The notes under the pieces were generated by a model. It made no database searches. It was given only the letters and a program-made list of their open reading frames with translations, and had not been told where the DNA came from. Shown here in pieces: positions 23,313 to 36,289 of a stretch of DNA of 64,000 bases (positions are counted from its first letter, which is position 1; every line of letters begins with the position of its first letter). Position numbers and translations under genes: made by a program. The stretch lies in contig JAYKKR010000003.1 of assembly GCA_036971615.1 (NCBI GenBank), positions 2,511,635 through 2,575,634 on the forward strand, given 5' to 3'. Origin of the DNA: Amyloporia xantha. Its lineage: Eukaryota > Basidiomycota > Agaricomycetes > Polyporales > Adustoporiaceae.

Positions 23313-26300
23313 TCCCAAATGACCTGTCATTTGGTTATCAATTCATGTACGGTGTGCGGTGCTGACAAATCAGCTCCACCCATTGGAACCTAAACGTTTT
23401 GCCGATCACGTGAATCTCATTCGTCTCGTGTTGTAGCTGCCACTGTGGAACACATCCTTTTTTTTCGACATTGTGTCTCTTCTGACCAAACGTGTCGGTG
23501 CTTCCACGCGTGCTGTAATTTTTTTTATCTATGTAACGTTTTTTGCTGTCATCGTTGTGGGGATATTGCATGTGTATCACGTGTAATGTCACGTGCTTGC
23601 TATCGGTCACGCCGCTCATAGCTGTCTTGTCTCGTTGGATCGGCTCACGTGATTGGGATTTTTTTTTGGGCCGGACAGCCCCTTGTCGGACCCCGTCCCT
23701 TTTGTCGACTTGAGCCTACCTCGGGACTGCATCGCTTTTCTCGCCTTGAGCCTACCTCGCCTGTTTGCCTCCCGAGTTGAATCGATGGTTTGTGTTGTCG
23801 TGCCGTCACCGTTCATGGTGGTCGGTGTTATTTTGTGCGCGTGGGCGGTTCTGTGTGCCCGCGTTGATGTTGTATGTCGCCCTGCGGTTCGTTTTGCGGG
23901 CAGACTAGAGGATGAGCACCGCCCGCCCTGTGCTGTAGTCCATGCCAGCGGTGGCGGTGATATGCGATCCAATGTGTTTGATCACGCACTGTACGGACCA
24001 TCTACCGTCGTGTACGCCCCCTCTGCGGAGTGCCTTCTCCCTCCGTTGTTATACTGTGGCTCCTATGTCCGTCTTGGTGATGGGCCGTCTTCGTCTGTCG
24101 ATGTGCGGCGGATTACCGTCGATGTGCCGCTATCTTTTCTTGCTCCTCGTTTACCGCTCCGTTCGCTTCAGGGTCTTGTACGCCTTCATCGTATTCAGCT
24201 TCCTCGTGCGTCCCGCAAAGCGCAGGATATGTCTGACGTTTTAGCCAGTCATGTGTGCAACTGGCGGTGCCCTACCTCTGTGTCTGAATTTATTTCGCTC
24301 GCTGAGAACAAGACTGCCGTACAGCAAAGCTCTCGCAGCGCCGTGTTCTCTTCTGCTTGGCTCAGTGGGCACCGGTTGATCTCGGGAATTCCTCCCCTGT
24401 CTCGGACCGACAGACTGTTTCGTTACGTTGCCTCTATGGATCTGTCTGCTTACGTTTTCTCGCCTGCAGACGTCGTCGTATTGGTCCCGGTCGCCGAGCT
24501 TGTCAATAAACTCCCCCTGACGTCTTTGTCGCAGCTCGCGTCTGTACATGGCGTACATGTGCCTGCGATACACCGAGGTACATCAGATTGTGCTCGCGTG
24601 TTGGGTTTGCATGATTGTCGTGCTAGTGGCTGTCTTAACCTCGTAAGCGTATTTCGCGCGGTATCATCTGCGTCCCCTCCACGCGTCAGTGGGACTCCTC
24701 TTTCTGCAGATGTTGCAGATGGAGTTCACTTGTCGGAAGACGTTCATTCACCTGACCCTTTGCGAGCTCTGCCACCCGGTGTTCATCAGTTTCCTCCTGG
24801 CGTGGCAGACCGTGAACGTTTTCGCGATATCGTGCGGGACTGGTGTGCGGGATTTTCACCCGAGGAGTGCCATGAGCGTTCATGTGCAGTCTGTGCCCGT
24901 TTAGTTGTCTTGCGCGATTTGCGTCGGGAGCGGTGCGATTCACTTAACTTATATTTGTTGGTTCGTCATGCAGATGGTGTCACTCGCGCTGGGCGCCGCA
25001 ATCTATCGGAGCCCGTTCGAGAACTTGACGGGCCGATTCTGTACGAACCCGCAATCCATGTTGTAGACGGTGTTCGCTACGCGGATGTTTGTAAGACTTG
25101 CCATCAGGTGCTTTCTCGCCACAGTGTGCCTGCGGAGGCGCTTGCGAATGGATTGTGGATTGGCGACGTCCCGCCTGAGCTGCAGGGGCTCTTGTTCGCA
25201 GAGAAGCTTGCTATCGCCCGGATGCGCCACAACGCCTTTGTGGTGAAGGTGAACAAAGGCCAGCGCAAGATGCGCGCGAACGCTGTCGTGTTTTCGCAAC
25301 CGGTTCAGAAGGTATATGATACTTTACCCCCTCCTCGAGAGGAGCTCGATCTTTGTTTAGCAATTTTATTTACAGGTTCCTCTGTACCCACTGAGGAAGA
25401 TTTGAAGAGGACCCCGTTGCTTGTCCGTCACAACGTCGTAATGCGTGCGCTTCGGTGGCTGAAGCTCAATCATCGAGAGTATGCGTCTGTCGAGATATCT
25501 GAAGAAAACATGCGCACGTATCCGGATTCCGCTCCTCCTGTGGCTATCATTCACCGCCGTACCGACGGCTCCACCGAAGGCGAATCGCTTTCGGTCCATG
25601 ATTTCGAGTCTGAGCACGGCACAGAGACAGGGATGTGCTCGTTTGCGATGCATGGTATGAATGGTGCTGAGCTGGTCGATATGACGTATCACGCTCGCGT
25701 CGCGCTCGCTTTGCGTCATTTTCACGAAGGGGGTAAAGTGTTGTCTGTGGGTCATGATTCTCAGCCGGAATCGATGTACCACAACCCGGCGTTGTACCCT
25801 TCCCTTTTCCCTTGGCTATTCCCCTACGGTCTAGGCGGTTTTGAGAATGAACGCATCTCTCGTCGCATGGCCCGCAAGCAGCACGTTAGACATCTCCTTA
25901 TGTATGCAGATCGCCGATTCCAGACCGATGAATATTTCGCGTTTCTTGTATTTAATCAGGAGCAGATACGCTCCTCGTCGCGTGGTGGGTTCCTTCTCAC
26001 TCAAAAACGTAATCTGAAACACGTTGTTGACCGTATCCTCAACGTAGATATGGATGCGTTGGAACGCCTGATCCGTCGCGGCCACGACGTCCTGTTCATT
26101 AAACCCGAAGACGAACAGGAAAAGCAGTGTTTTGAGCTTCTGTCGGCTATAGATCATGTTGCGGGCCATGTTGAAGGGTCGGCGACTTCTCGTAAGTACC
26201 AGAACAGTGAGATACGGTCACTCATCATCGCCGAGAATGTTCCCGTGTTTTTCATTACGTTTTCGCCCGTTGATTTCAAACATCCACTGTGTCTGTACTA

Positions 26301-26545
26301 CTGTGGCTACAAGCAGGACGTTTCGCTCCCCCCCCCACAACCGATGACAGCGGTGCCCGGTTGCGTGCTATCGCGACCAATCCCGTGGCGTGTGCCCGGT
26401 TTTTTCACTTTATGGTTACGTCTTTCATTAAACATGTACTCCGTGCGGACTCTGACAAAATAGGGTTGTTCGGGCCTACGTCGACATATTATGGTACGGT
26501 TGAATCGCAAGGACGCTTGACTTTACACCTGCACCTGCTATTATA
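23313..26545 (+). mobile_element. Helitron, 5' part, truncated
   Basis: It starts TCCCAAATGACC with a terminal hairpin, the same start as the relic at 5,777. It is inserted in the hAT fragment and carries the N-terminal half of a Helitron Rep-helicase gene. The sequence stops abruptly at about 26,545 inside the Rep domain, where unrelated DNA begins. No helicase domain or 3' CTRR hairpin is found in the window. Confidence 0.75.
23653..26545 (+). pseudogene. Helitron replicase N-terminal part, frameshifted and truncated
   Basis: The long frame 23,653-26,463 holds a Cys-rich segment (CHERSCAVCARL, CKTCHQVLSRH) and the Helitron-like N domain (ALYPSLFPWLFPYGLGG, NQEQIRSS, VPVFFITFSPVDFKHPLC). 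At a poly-C run near 26,330 the frame is lost; the neighbouring frame continues ARFFHFMVTSFIKHVL and then the two-His HUH motif GRLTLHLHLLLY, after which the gene is cut off. A one-base indel in the C run explains the shift. The catalytic Tyr region and helicase are absent, so it cannot act alone. The true start is uncertain. Confidence 0.8.
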
Positions 26546-26640
26546 TAGGGTTTTCGTAACTGGGTTGGGGTACACTTACCCCCCTTCTGGGTTTGGGTAG
26601 GTCCGATTAGGAGCGGGGAGGTACATTTACGTAGCGAAAC
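26544..26640 (+). repeat. G-rich junction sequence, copy 1
   Basis: Beginning TATAGGG and including TGGGTTGGGGTA, it starts exactly where the Helitron gene is cut. A diverged copy lies at 51,541. It is a candidate left terminus of the inserted module. No matching inverted copy was found in the window. Confidence 0.4.
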
Positions 26641-26691
26641 CCTGTACAGTAGGGTAATATACCATAAATACACGAGTTGAGAGAAAAGAAC

Positions 26692-27095
26692 GCGCTTCGG
26701 ATAGAGCGTGCTGAAGCGCGAACGTAGTACTGAATGTACACACGTGAAGTATATGTACGAACGCGCATCCGTTTTCTCGTGCGGATGCGCGTTCGAGGCA
26801 CTCGAGTACTATACATATATACCCCGTCGAACGCGCATCCGCACGATCGAACGGAAGCGCGTTTTTTTGCCCATTTGGGGCAATATATTTAGGGATATAT
26901 ATGTGTGTAATTACTCCGTCGATCGCGCTTCCGTTCGCTCGTGCGGATGCGCGTTCGACGGAGATTATGTGTGTAGCACCCGAGTGCGTCGAACGCGCAT
27001 CCGCACGAGCGAACGGAAGCGCGATCTGCGCACTTGTGTAGACCACTAAAATACTCTCGATATCGCGCATCCGTTCGGACATGCGGATGCGCGAA
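26692..27095. repeat. P1 palindromes upstream of A1 (six copies)
   Basis: Six imperfect palindromes of about 30 bp, with arms CGCGCATCCG or CGCGCTTCCG and CGGAAGCGCG or CGGATGCGCG, sit at ~26,692, 26,761, 26,830, 26,924, 26,991 and 27,064. Spacers of 35-65 bp are unrelated in sequence. The region is otherwise empty up to the A1 start. Confidence 0.85.
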
Positions 27096-28908
27096 GAAGG
27101 CACGTGTGGGCGATGCATGTGACTGTGAGAGTCAAGTGATCGTATCGATCGACTGGGCGCTGGGATGCGTTGGTCGTTCGATACGCCTCGACTTCACTTG
27201 TAACTGAGACGTACCTTTAACATGCCTCCGAAGAAAGCGACAACAACTGGAGGCCGCCGCCGAAGCAACCAGATCCTCCTGAGGTGGAGGAGCTCGATAG
27301 CAGCTCTGGAGAAGGAGGAGGAGGAGGAGAAGGTGAGTAGCATATACCTATGAGAGTGTGCATGGATAACACTGTGGACAGTGCCGGCTGTAACACAGCT
27401 GAGTCGGCCGATCACGCTGCGCGGTCAGCGTGCTGGGGTGCCGCAGGGGTATGCGCCGCCACGTCGGCAGTCGAAGCCTGCTGCGCCGCCTGTGAAGCAG
27501 GCGACGATCGCTGGGCCGTCGAAAGTCGGTGCAGTCATCGACGAGGACGAGGACGAGGATGATGTGGTGGAGGAGGAGGAGGTTGTTCCTGTGGCGAAGG
27601 GGAAGAAGAAAGGTAAGGCGAAGGCGAAAGGTAAGGCGAAGGGGAAGGGGAAGGGGAAGGAGAAGGCGCAGGAGGTGAGCGACGGGGACGGGGAGAGTGG
27701 GGAGGGGACGGGGAGGAGGAGGCCGCGGAGGAGGAAGACGAGCAGACGAAGGCGGAAAGGGAAGCGGAGAGATCGGAGGTACGTAAGATTAACATGATCG
27801 GGCTGGATGTGATATTGACGTTCGATCGCACGGGGATCTAGAATGCGTTGCGGAAGATGACGACCGCGATCGGGCTGACGGACGACTCGAAGGAACGGGG
27901 AGGAGGTGGCGAAGCTGGAGGCGAAGATTTCGGAGGCGCTGTACGGGCATGTGCGGGTGCCGTTGCTGGACTTCCTCGCGAAGGAGTTGGGGATGGTGTT
28001 CGTTCCGCACCAGTGGAACGATCGGCCGATCAACAAGATGGAGGCGACTCGGCTGCTGGCGGAGTTGAACGTCGAGCACGGTGGGCTGCTAGCGGGGAAC
28101 ATGATCCAGATTGCGATCTCGGAGAAGTTCCTGGACGATACGCTGACGCCTCGGGAGCTGCAGCGCCGGGCCGGACACCTTCTACCGGAGCTGAAGATCG
28201 ATCCCAGTGCGCGGGCGGAGCTGGAGGACGGTACGTTGGCGCCGGCGGAGGTGTACATCATCGGTGGGCACCACCGGAGGGAGGCGAACGCGATGTACTG
28301 CAAGCGTTTGCTGGACTCGTACGTGAAGGCGGAGGCGGAGATGGAGTTGCTGAGAGCGAAGACGGCGCGGACGGAGGTGGAGAACGATATGCTGACGAAG
28401 TTGGTGGAGATGTACGAGAAGGCTCGGGCACGTCTCGAGGAGAAGGCGATGTGGTCGGCGGAGGTGTACGTCTACGGTGAGTGTGCGATTGAATTATTAT
28501 TATTGGATGTTTTTATTAATACGCATTACAGAGAAGTTGAGTACGGAGATGGGGTTGCATCTGTCTCGGAACCGAGAGATGCATCGGTTCTACGAGACGG
28601 AGGACGAGTATTTCCTGATGACGCTGCGTGCGTTGCGGGAGCTGGACCGCGTCCCGGGGAAGTTCGATGCGAGGCTCGCGAAGGAGCTGAACGATGTGCG
28701 GTCGCGCACGGGGAATCGCGTCGGAAGCACGCGAATCACTTCGCGAAGCTGTGGGCGCACCCGCGGGCGGTGAGGTTCCTGATGTCTCTTACGAGATACG
28801 GGCGGGATTTCCTGCAATCGCCGTACCTGCGGATCGAGAAGGTGACGACGATGTTCAAGACGCACTTCGGGGTGAGTATGTGTGCTTACGATGGAGAGAC
28901 ATATGTTG

Positions 28909-28913
<5 letters not shown>

Positions 28914-28941
<28 letters not shown>
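28914..28941. repeat. AT dinucleotide microsatellite
   Basis: About fourteen AT units lie in a short A1 intron just before the acceptor TTGCAG. Confidence 0.9.
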
Positions 28942-28944
<3 letters not shown>

Positions 28945-29593
28945 CAGCTGTTCGTGTTCCTGGGGCAGCAGTCGTCGGACATCATGGGCTTGCTGGGGTC
29001 GAAGGAGGTGCACTCTGAGATGAAGACTGTGGCGGATGTCTCGAAGCTCCAGCGGAAGTTGATGGAGGACTTCGAGGACCTGGAGAAGCAGTACCGGGAC
29101 GAGGACCTGCATGCGAGGATGACGCGACTGAGCAAGCGACTGTCGTGGATAGGGTACCACGAGGAGCGTATGCTGATGATGCGTGGTACGCCTGATTGGG
29201 AGGTTTGGCAGGACGACGCGGTGATGGTTCTTGCTGACGGTGCGTTCCGTGCTGCTGTGCGGACGGAGGACTGGAAGCTGGGGAAGACGACGGAGGCGTC
29301 GCGGAAGCAGCTGGAGGACATCAGCGTGCAGCTGATGGACAGTCTGGAGGGGCATTGGCAGCGGAACCCGGCGGCGAACGAGGAGGAGAAGGCGTTCCGG
29401 CAGGTGGTGCTAGCGCGGATCAAGATGCTGTACACGCCGCTGCCTGCGGAGATGTACGAGTACGACCTGTTCATACCTCCTCCCCCGCTGTCCCGTGCGT
29501 ATCTGGCGTCGCTGGATAGCGAGCTGCAGCTGTACTCGTCGGGATGGTCTGTGGTGAGTGAATATTTTATACTCTGTTCCAATATGTCCGATA

Positions 29594-29928
29594 ACGCGCA
29601 TCCGCCCGAGCGAACGGATGCGCGATATCGGGACATATTTTTGTGTATGCGTGACGAGAGGTGCGTCTGACGCGCTTCAGCACGGTCGAACGGAAGCGCG
29701 TCAAACGCACCTCGATTGAATGCGCACAAGGTGCGTATATCGCGCATCCGCTCGCTCGGGCGGATGCGCGTCATACGAGTGCGATGACGACACACGTGCG
29801 TGTGCATGAACGTCGAATGACGCGCATCCGCCCGAGCGAGCGGAAGCGCGATATCGACGTCTATCGGACGACGTACCTGATGACCTCCGTTTTCGCGCAT
29901 CGGCCAGCGCGAACGGAAGCGCGATCTG
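29594..29928. repeat. P1 palindromes in an A1 intron (five copies)
   Basis: They lie within intron 29,554-29,968, at ~29,594, 29,671, 29,739, 29,819 and 29,894. The intron is 415 bp, against about 55 bp for palindrome-free introns nearby. Confidence 0.85.
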
Positions 29929-32129
29929 ACGACGCTATGGGTATGCTGACGGGCGTTCTTTTTTACAGATCGCATGGTTCATCGAACCGTTCGCACTGTG
30001 CACGTCGATGACGAACTCGACCGAGTTCATCGCCGACCACTGGCTGACGGTGTTCAACACGATCGAGCAATGGCCGGGGATCATGCCGGGGCAGGTGGAG
30101 AAGACGTGCGCCAGGCTGGCCAGGCTGGTGTGGAGCACGCGAGACGAAGCGGCGTCGTTCCTGGACGTGCACTGGAGACTGATGCCGGAGTCGGCGGGTG
30201 GAGCCGTTCGAACACGAAGAAAGAGCTCGGGACCGGCATGTTCGCGATGTTCTGGTCGAGTGGGTGGAAGAAGACGCGCGTCAGGGAGCCGTCGGCGGAA
30301 GAAGTGGAGAGTGCGAAGGAGTACCTCAAGTACATCGACTTCGACAAGGTGATGGCGCCGAGGTCGCTCGTGCAGACCGTGTCGGCGTTGATAGATGCGC
30401 GGAACGAGTTCGTCGCTCGGGAGGACCACAAGAAGGTCGAGCGTCTGTTCGGGTGGCGAGCGTTGTGGTTCTCGGGCATGCCGTGGAGGGCGAGCTGGCG
30501 GAGGAACCGAAGACGGGCAGGAAGGGCTGGACGTGCCTCAAGAACCTCCGGCGGGACATCTCGTCGATGGCGGTGGTGACGGCTCTGGAGATGAGCCACT
30601 TCCGTGCGTTCATGTTCGACTCGACGCCTCCGGTCATCCTGGATCTGCGGGATGACATCGCCAAGATCATGTCGGAGGGTATGGACTCGTCTGCGGAGGT
30701 CAAGTTCGAGTGGTGGGATGAGTGCGATCTCACGAAGCAGACGAAGGAGGTGTCGAATCCGACGTGGGTCGAGTCCGAAACGCGGGAGGCCAATCCGCAG
30801 CGCAAGAAACAGATGGACGTGGTGGATCAGGAGAAGAAGAGGAGGTTGGAGAAGGCGGCAGGGACGGCGACGGCGGAGAGCACGAGTCGTGCGTCCGGTG
30901 GAACGACTCAGGCGAAGGCCGGGGCCAAAGCGAAAGATGAGCGGAAGGCGGAGGCTTCTGGGTCGGCGTCGAAAGCAGCGAAGCCAGTCAGGAAGAGCCG
31001 GGGCAAGGGCAAGGCCGCTGAGACCGTCAAGGACCTTTCGGCGTTGGAGATCTCGGATCAGGCGGACCACGACTTGGAGGAGGCGAAGCGTCTCATCACG
31101 CTGATCGCGAACCTCCCGTCGGTTCGGCTGGTCACGCAGGATAACGTGGACGAGGATCCAACGACGCGTCCGCTGGACGGACTGGTCGCGTTCACGATGC
31201 GCCAGATGCACAAGGTGAGCGATCGTGTCTCTCTCTCTCTCTCGCGCGCGCGTACTTAACTTTGACGTACTCATCATTATAATGTGTTCGCAGGCGATCG
31301 TCAGTACCGTGGCGCACAATCGCGAGCGTCAAGTTACCGAGAACTGGACGGAGCGGCTCGATGCCTCCGTTCTGCTCAAGACGTATGACGCGAATTCGCT
31401 GCAGCTGCCCAATGCGCAATACTCGGATCGCTTTGAATATCCTTGGGTGCGTTTGAGCGTGCGAGAGAGACGGATACCGACATCTGACCTATTATTTTTA
31501 TATGTGTTCGCAGGACGTACCTACTGAGACCGACCTGAAGGAGCTGATGGACCTCGAGGAGTCCCACATCCAGGCGCTGCAACAGGAGGAGGAGGAGAAG
31601 AAACGGGCGAGGCGGGCTGCCAAGAAGAAGGCCATGGCAGAGATCGCTGCTGCACCTGAAGGTGCTGGTGAGCCGGAGCTGACGCAGGAGCAGAACGACG
31701 ATGAGGAGGAAGAGCAAGAGCCAGAGCCAGAGGAGGGTGGGGATGATGAACCGGAGGCCCCGGGTGAGCAAGGCGAAGGAGGCGGAGATGGACAGGGGGA
31801 GAGTGGGCCTGCGGGCAAGAAGCGCAGCAACTCGAACGTCTCCAAGAATTCGAAAAAGGCGACGACACCCTCTCCGGATAAGAAGCGTCCGCGCCGTGGA
31901 GAGACCCCTGAGCGCAACGAGGAGGAGGAGGAGGATGAGGAGGATGCGGAGATGGGGGACGACACGGGGAAGGGCAAGACGACCTCTGAGCCCGGCGTGT
32001 CTGCGCACCAGGAGCAGCAGGACATCCAGGGTGACGTGCTCTTCGCACCCGGTCAGCCTGATGACGACGACCAAGAGATGGACGACAACTTCATCGGTGA
32101 GTAAGCATGTTCGCCTCTGTGTGTCTCGT

Positions 32130-32563
32130 TTCGCGCTTCGGCCAGAGCGAACGGAAGCGCGAACGAGACATATATATATATCGTATTGATGCGTCGAACG
32201 CGCATCCGCACGGACGAACGGAAGCGCGATCCACGCACCTCGAGAGTGTGCTCAGACACTCCATCGAACGCGCATCCGCACGAGCGTACGGAAGCGCGTC
32301 ACGCGGGGGTACATGAAAATACTACCCGTACGACGCGCATCCGCCCGAGCGAACGGAAGCGCGATACATGCGTGGTGTGCACACATATATTCGTCCGACG
32401 CGCATCCGCACGACCGAACGGAAGCGCGATATACGGGGTAGTATTTTCATGTACCCCCGCGTGACGCGCTTCCGTACGCTCGGGCCGAAGCGCGTCATAT
32501 CGAATATTATTCGTGCATACTAAGCCGTTTGACGCGCTTCCGTTCGCTCTGGCGGATGCGCGT
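32130..32563. repeat. P1 palindromes in an A1 intron (seven copies)
   Basis: They lie within intron 32,097-32,636, after the acidic tract of A1, at ~32,130, 32,198, 32,267, 32,334, 32,397, 32,464 and 32,530. A2 has palindromes of the other family in the corresponding intron (59,944-60,272). Confidence 0.85.
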
Positions 32564-32701
32564 TATCGGCACCTTCTCCGTCTCGTATATATACCTATAC
32601 ATTTCTGACAAATATGTTGTTGCCTTCGCTCCTTAGACAACACGCAGGCCTCGGTCATCGCTGAGCAAGGCAGCCAGCTCCCCGACATGTTCACCCCCTC
32701 C

Positions 32702-32708
32702 TCCGCCA
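32702..32708 (+). repeat. FB1 target-site duplication, left
   Basis: TCCGCCA; the identical 7-mer lies at 38,879-38,885 directly after FB1. Confidence 0.85.
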
Positions 32709-32821
32709 GAGCCCATTCAGTCATTATAGCCTACTCTATAGGGAGAGATATGGGTGAAATTCTTATTACTTTGTCAGGAGAGCGGACGTCGGCCGACGCC
32801 CTCGCTATAGCCTACAGTCAA

Positions 32822-33340
32822 GGGTCGGCCGAGGGCTATAATATAGCCTGCAGATACAGCGCGGCCGACTGCGCCATATTTCTGTGGTATATTCTCGCCT
32901 TCAAGTAGTGTCGGCCGAGGGCTATAATATAGCCTTTAGACACGGCGCGGCCGACTGCGCCATATTTCCCTGGTATATTCTCGCCTTCAAGTAGTGTCGG
33001 CCGAGGGCTATAATATAGCCTTTAGACATGGCGCGGCCGACTGCGCCATATTTCCCTGGTATATTCTTGCCTTCAGGTAGTGTCGGCCGAGGGCTATAAT
33101 ATAGCCTTTAGACATGGCGCGGCCGACTGCGCCATATTTCCCTGGTATATTCTCGCCTTCAAGTAGTGTCGGCCGAGGGCTATAATATAGCCTACAAATA
33201 CGGCGCGGCCGAGTGCGCCATATTATTGTGGTATATTCTGGCCTTCAATGTAGGGATGGCCGAGGTGTATCATATAGCCTACAGACAGGGCACAGCTGAC
33301 TGCGCCATAAACTCTAGCTATATTTCAGCATGGCGCAGCT
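32822..33340. repeat. FB1 outer tandem repeats, left arm (~86 bp unit)
   Basis: About six units begin GTCGGCCGAGGGCTATA at ~86-87 bp spacing; the last units are more diverged. Mirror copies in the right arm run 38,345-38,770. Confidence 0.85.
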
Positions 33341-35060
33341 TGATAGAGCATGGCACTGTGTTGGGAATTTAATCCTACAGCTCTGCAAACCGCGCAGCTT
33401 TTTTGGGAATTTGATGGCACAGTTGTCCAAAGCATGGCGCTTTTTTGACAATCTGATGGCGCAGCTTGGTAGAGCATGGTGCTTTTTGGGGGAATGTCAT
33501 GGCACAACTTTGTAAAGCATGGCACATTTTTTTGGGAATTTTATGGTGCTTTTTTGACAGTCTCGTGGTGCAGCTCTCCAAAGCATGGCGCAGCTCTCCC
33601 AACCATGGCGCTTTGTTGGGATTCTCATGGTGCAGCTTTATAAAGCATGGCGCATTTTTGAGAATCTCATGGCGCAGCTTTGTAAAGCATGGCGCTTTTT
33701 TGCAAATTTGATGGCGCTTTTTTGACAGTCTCATGGCGCACTTCTCCAAAGCATGGCGCTTGCTTGGATATTTCATGGCACCGCTTTGCAGAGCATGGCA
33801 CATTTTTGAGAATCTCATGGCGCAGCTTTGTAAATCATGGCGCTTTTTTTGCAAATTTAATGGCGCTTTTTTGACAGTCTCATGGTGCACTTCTCCAAAG
33901 CATGGCATAGCTCTTCCAAGCATGGCGCTTTTTTGGATATCTCATGGCGCAGCTTTGCAAAGCACGGTGCTTTGTTGGGACTTTCATGGCGCTTTTTGGC
34001 GCTTTTTGTAATTTCATGGCGCTTTTTTGACAGTCTCATGGTGCACTTCTCCAAAGCATGGCATAGCTCTTCCAAGCATGGCGCTTTTTTGGATATCTCA
34101 TGGCGCAGCTTTGCAAAGCACGGTGCTTTGTTGGGACTTTCATGGCGCTTTTTTGGCGCTTTTTTGTAATTTCATGGCGCCTTTTTGACAGTCTCATGGT
34201 GCACTTCTCCAAAGCATGGCATAGCTCTTCCAAGCATGGCGCTTTTTTGGATATCTCATGGCGCAGCTTTGCAAAGCATGGCTCTTTTGTGCGAACTTCA
34301 TGGCGCTTTTTGACAGTCTCATGGCGCAGCTTTGAGAGCATGGCACTTTCTTGGATATCTCATGGCGCACTTCTCCAAAGCATGGCGCAGCTCTCCCAAG
34401 CATGGCGCTTTCTTGGATATCTCATAGCGCAGCTTTGCAGAGCATGGCGCATTTTGAGAATTTGATGGCGCTTTTTTCACAGTCTCATGGTGCAGCTCTC
34501 CAAAGCATGGCGCTTTTTGACAGCCTCATGGCGTAGCTCTCTAAAGCATGGTGCTTTGTTGGGATTCTCATGGTGCAGCTTTATAAAGCATGGCGCATTT
34601 TGAGAATCTCATGGCGCAGCTTTGTAAAGCATGGCGCTTTTTTGGCAAATTTGATGGCGCTTTTTTGACAGTCTCATGGCGCACTTCTCCTAAGCATGGC
34701 ACAGCTCTCCCAAGCATGATGCTTTCTTAGATATCTCATAGTGCCGCTTTGCAGAGCATGGCGCTTTTTTGGATTTCTCATGGTGCAGCTCTCCAAAGCA
34801 TGGCGCAGCTCTCCCAACCATGGCGCTTTGTTAGGATTCTCATGGCGCAGCTTTGCAGAGCATGGCGCTTTTTTGGATTTCTCATGGTGCAGCTCTCCAA
34901 AGCATGGCGCAGCTCTCCCAACCATGGCGCTTTGTTAGGATTCTCATGGCGCAGCTTTGCAGAGCATGGCGCTTTTGTGCAAATCTCATGGCGCAGCTTT
35001 GTCAAGCATGGCGTGTTTGTGGCATAACACAGTGCTTTTTCTTGGAATTCCACAGGCTGC
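33340..35060. repeat. FB1 inner minisatellite, left arm
   Basis: Dozens of 40-65 bp units carry CATGGCGC, GCAAAGC and TTTTTTGG/GACAGTCTC blocks in shuffled order. Mirror array at 36,290-38,340 in the right arm. Confidence 0.85.
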
Positions 35061-36289
35061 TCTGCAGATCATGGCACATTTGTGAGAATGTCATGGTGCA
35101 GCTTTTTACAGTATGGGGTATTTGTGTAAAGTTTGTGGTGCACCCCTGCATGATAATGCTTTGTAAAGTATGGTGGTCCTCTGTAGTATCATACATAGGC
35201 TAGTCATGGTTGCTTTTCGAGGTTCAAATTCACCCTTTTGCTTCACATCTTTGTGCTTGTTTCCTATGCAGTTGCCTAAACATGCAATCTGGAATGGGCA
35301 TCTAGAGATCCTGCAACCCAATGGATGCATAATTTGAAGTACCACCCCTGGGGCATAAGTTGCTAAGTAAAATGATTTGCTCCATGTGATTATATTACAT
35401 ATAATAAACATTTTGGCCAACAAACATTGTAACTCTGCTCTTTTAGGCCTGTCTTACACCCATATCATGTCCATCTTATGCCCGTCTTACACCCATCTTA
35501 CGCGCATCTTATGCCTGACTTATGCCCCTAAAGGTGGTGAACCATGACCATATTTATAGAGCATAGCACAGCTATGCAAGCACAATATATGTGTGCACAA
35601 GCTAAACAAAACCTGTCTTATGATGTGGTATAGAGATTTCATCGAGATATGCCATAGATCAGCTGTGCCACTTCACTGTTGACAGTTGTTTGTAATATAG
35701 CTCACTCAAGTGTAGGTCGTAACACACACTGTTTTGTGGCTTCTATAACTAGTAGTTCTGCAAGGACAGGTATCATATATACATAGCAGGCTTATATGAC
35801 AATAGTAGACACTCACTATGTATAGTACTAGGGATATTACAAAACTGCTTGTTCCAGATGAACTGTGTCTCAGGCTAAACTGTGATAAGCCCAAGTATTG
35901 GCAAGTGTATAATCAACTACTTGTGAATACATAGCAGTAGTCAGTAATGAAATTGTTACTAAACATCTAGTCATCCAATTGGCTTGTCTTCACCAATCTT
36001 GCTATTCACCAGGTTGACATTCAACACATTTCTCATCCACTGGTCTCACAATCCATCAGGCTTGCCCTTACCAGTGTCGTCATTTATAAAAATTGTGCTC
36101 TTCTTATTTGCATCAAAGCTCCACCTGTCTCTACAAAGCTCTGTCATCACCTACAATGCTGAGCCATCCATATAACCAAGTATCTTTTGCATGATTGATA
36201 CAAAATTGGCATCACTCTTTACAGCCTATAAAGCTGCACCATACAAAAATGCACTAAGCTTTACAAGCTGCGCCAGGAGATTCTCAAAA

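Noticed and set aside
22974..23330. hAT frame starting MTGHLG at 23,330
   Set aside because: The first residues are encoded by the Helitron terminus, not the transposase; the true hAT sequence begins at the junction 23,312.
26607..27118. Overlapping frames in 26.6-27.1 kb with RASARSNG-like repeats
   Set aside because: Produced by P1 palindromes read in frame on both strands; same in 32.1-32.5 kb and 41.3-41.6 kb.
28590..29975. 461-codon minus-strand frame opposite A1
   Set aside because: Shadow of GC-rich A1 exons; crosses the A1 introns, the AT microsatellite and palindromes; lacks domain or splice structure.
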